Assembly: GCF_040081925.1 (NCBI RefSeq)
Contig: NZ_JBEBMF010000002.1
Span: forward strand, 1,364,001 to 1,428,000
Direction of reading: 5' to 3'
Origin: Mesorhizobium_K quangtriensis
GTDB taxonomy: Bacteria > Pseudomonadota > Alphaproteobacteria > Rhizobiales > Rhizobiaceae
Length of the DNA stretch: 64,000 nt
Shown here: positions 63,348 through 64,000 of the stretch, piece after piece
Layout of the letters: every line of letters starts with the position of its first letter
How positions within the stretch are numbered: the stretch's first letter is position 1
Notes under the pieces: model-generated
Seen by the model: the letters and a program-made list of their open reading frames with translations, nothing else
Databases searched by the model: none
Told to the model about the DNA's origin: nothing
Program-made: the position numbers and the translations under genes

Positions 63348-64000
63348 CTATCCTGTGCCAGATACGTCCGCTTGCGCTTGCCGGTGTTTAAGCTGGAGCA
63401 AAGTGACGTCGGTCGCCCCTGCGCGGAAGCCAGCTTCGCAATACGCCAGATAGTAGTCCCACATGTGTTTGAAGCGATCATCGAATCCGATCGCCTGAAG
63501 CTGTGGCCAAGAGGCTAGAAAGCGTGATCGCCACTCGGCAAGCGTCTTAGCGTAACTGCCACCGAACGAAACCGTCTCGGAGATTCGAAGACCCACCCGC
63601 GACGCCAGATCATGGAGATGACGTTTCGTTGGCAGCATACCACCGGGGAAGATGTAGCGCTGGATGAAGTCCGGCGTGTTCCGATATTGTTCGAAACGAT
63701 CTTCGGCGATTGTGATGACCTGAAGTACCGCAGTGCCGTCCGGGGCCAGCCGTCCCTTGAGCAGTTCGAAATAGGTGTTCCAATAGGCTTGTCCCACCGC
63801 CTCGAACATTTCGATAGACACGATGCGGTCGAAACAGCCCTGGACATCACGGTAATCTTGAAGGCGTATCTCCGCGTCGCCTCGATCTATGTCCTGCCTT
63901 AGACGGTTGCGGGCGTAGGCGGCCTGTTCTTCCGACAAGGTCACGCCGGTTACATGGCAGCCGCGGCCCCTCACTAGCGCCTGTGCCAACGCACCCCAGC
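63348..64000 (-). CDS. Cyclopropane-fatty-acyl-phospholipid synthase-like methyltransferase (C-terminal part)
   Basis: The gene continues past the right edge; the visible 217 residues begin W-G-A-L-A-Q, the tail of the SAM-binding glycine loop. GVTLSEEQAAYARNR, SIEMFEAVGQAYW and FIQRYIFPGGMLPT are typical of CFA synthases, which add a methylene across lipid double bonds, and the C-terminal YYLAYCEAGFRAG fits too. Membership in the broader SAM methyltransferase group next to carotenoid/oxidoreductase genes cannot be excluded. Confidence 0.88.
   Translation of the reverse strand, partial: WGALAQALVRGRGCHVTGVTLSEEQAAYARNRLRQDIDRGDAEIRLQDYRDVQGCFDRIVSIEMFEAVGQAYWNTYFELLKGRLAPDGTAVLQVITIAEDRFEQYRNTPDFIQRYIFPGGMLPTKRHLHDLASRVGLRISETVSFGGSYAKTLAEWRSRFLASWPQLQAIGFDDRFKHMWDYYLAYCEAGFRAGATDVTLLQLKHRQAQADVSGTG

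Overview
The window is about 64 kb of high-GC, densely coding chromosomal DNA. It is most consistent with an alphaproteobacterium of the order Hyphomicrobiales (Rhizobiales), probably a Mesorhizobium/Phyllobacteriaceae relative. The grounds are aconitase next to a cytochrome c maturation cluster, a 1586-residue NAD-glutamate dehydrogenase, DUF1127, DUF2794 and IalB-family proteins, ffh followed by a small chorismate mutase and rpsP, and a wealth of ABC importers with LysR/GntR regulators. This placement rests on recognised families and gene order, not on a database search. Both edges cut genes: an enolase-superfamily enzyme on the left and a cyclopropane-fatty-acid-synthase-like methyltransferase on the right.

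Positions 1-25,000 are mostly accessory metabolism. A left-hand block holds the C-terminus of a mandelate racemase-family enzyme, a threonine dehydratase-like enzyme, RpiB- and TIM-like isomerases and a split DhaK/DhaL-type ketose kinase; together these look like tetrulose or branched-sugar catabolism. Next comes a LysR-centred locus: a guanidino-modifying (DDAH/arginine deiminase fold) hydrolase and an AbgB-like M20 amidohydrolase, divergent from a LysR regulator and a complete polyamine-type ABC importer. A DUF1127 gene follows, then ccmA-ccmB-(no ccmC)-ccmD-ccmG, then acnA. After DUF1223 and DUF2794 genes lies a GntR-controlled operon: substrate-binding protein, SRPBCC-like protein, DUF1445 protein, one permease and a kynureninase-like PLP enzyme. 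It lacks an ATPase gene.

Positions 25,000-61,300 are mainly housekeeping: a Bax-inhibitor-1 protein, YbbA/YbbP plus a TesA-type esterase, ThpR, pterin dehydratase, IalB, RlmN, ArgG, an MltB-like transglycosylase, a CPBP protease, ffh-chorismate mutase-rpsP, an MFS transporter, NAD-GDH, LysE and EamA exporters, TypA, M3 oligopeptidase, carbonic anhydrase, pyridoxal kinase, a LemA-TPM-TPM trio, inorganic pyrophosphatase, DUF167 and YggT genes. Several intrinsic terminators punctuate these units.

A tRNA-Ala(CGC) at 61,195 marks the start of a looser right end: about 0.6 kb without an intact gene, a shortened winged-helix/TolB-like regulator whose C-terminus is a DUF1127-like domain, a small secreted protein and the methyltransferase. 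The points I rate highest are the missing ccmC, the regulator-DUF1127 chimera, the near-perfect palindrome over the DUF1127 promoter, the paired inverted boxes of the GntR operon, the hairpin-rich ffh leader, and the two uncharacterised catabolic loci.
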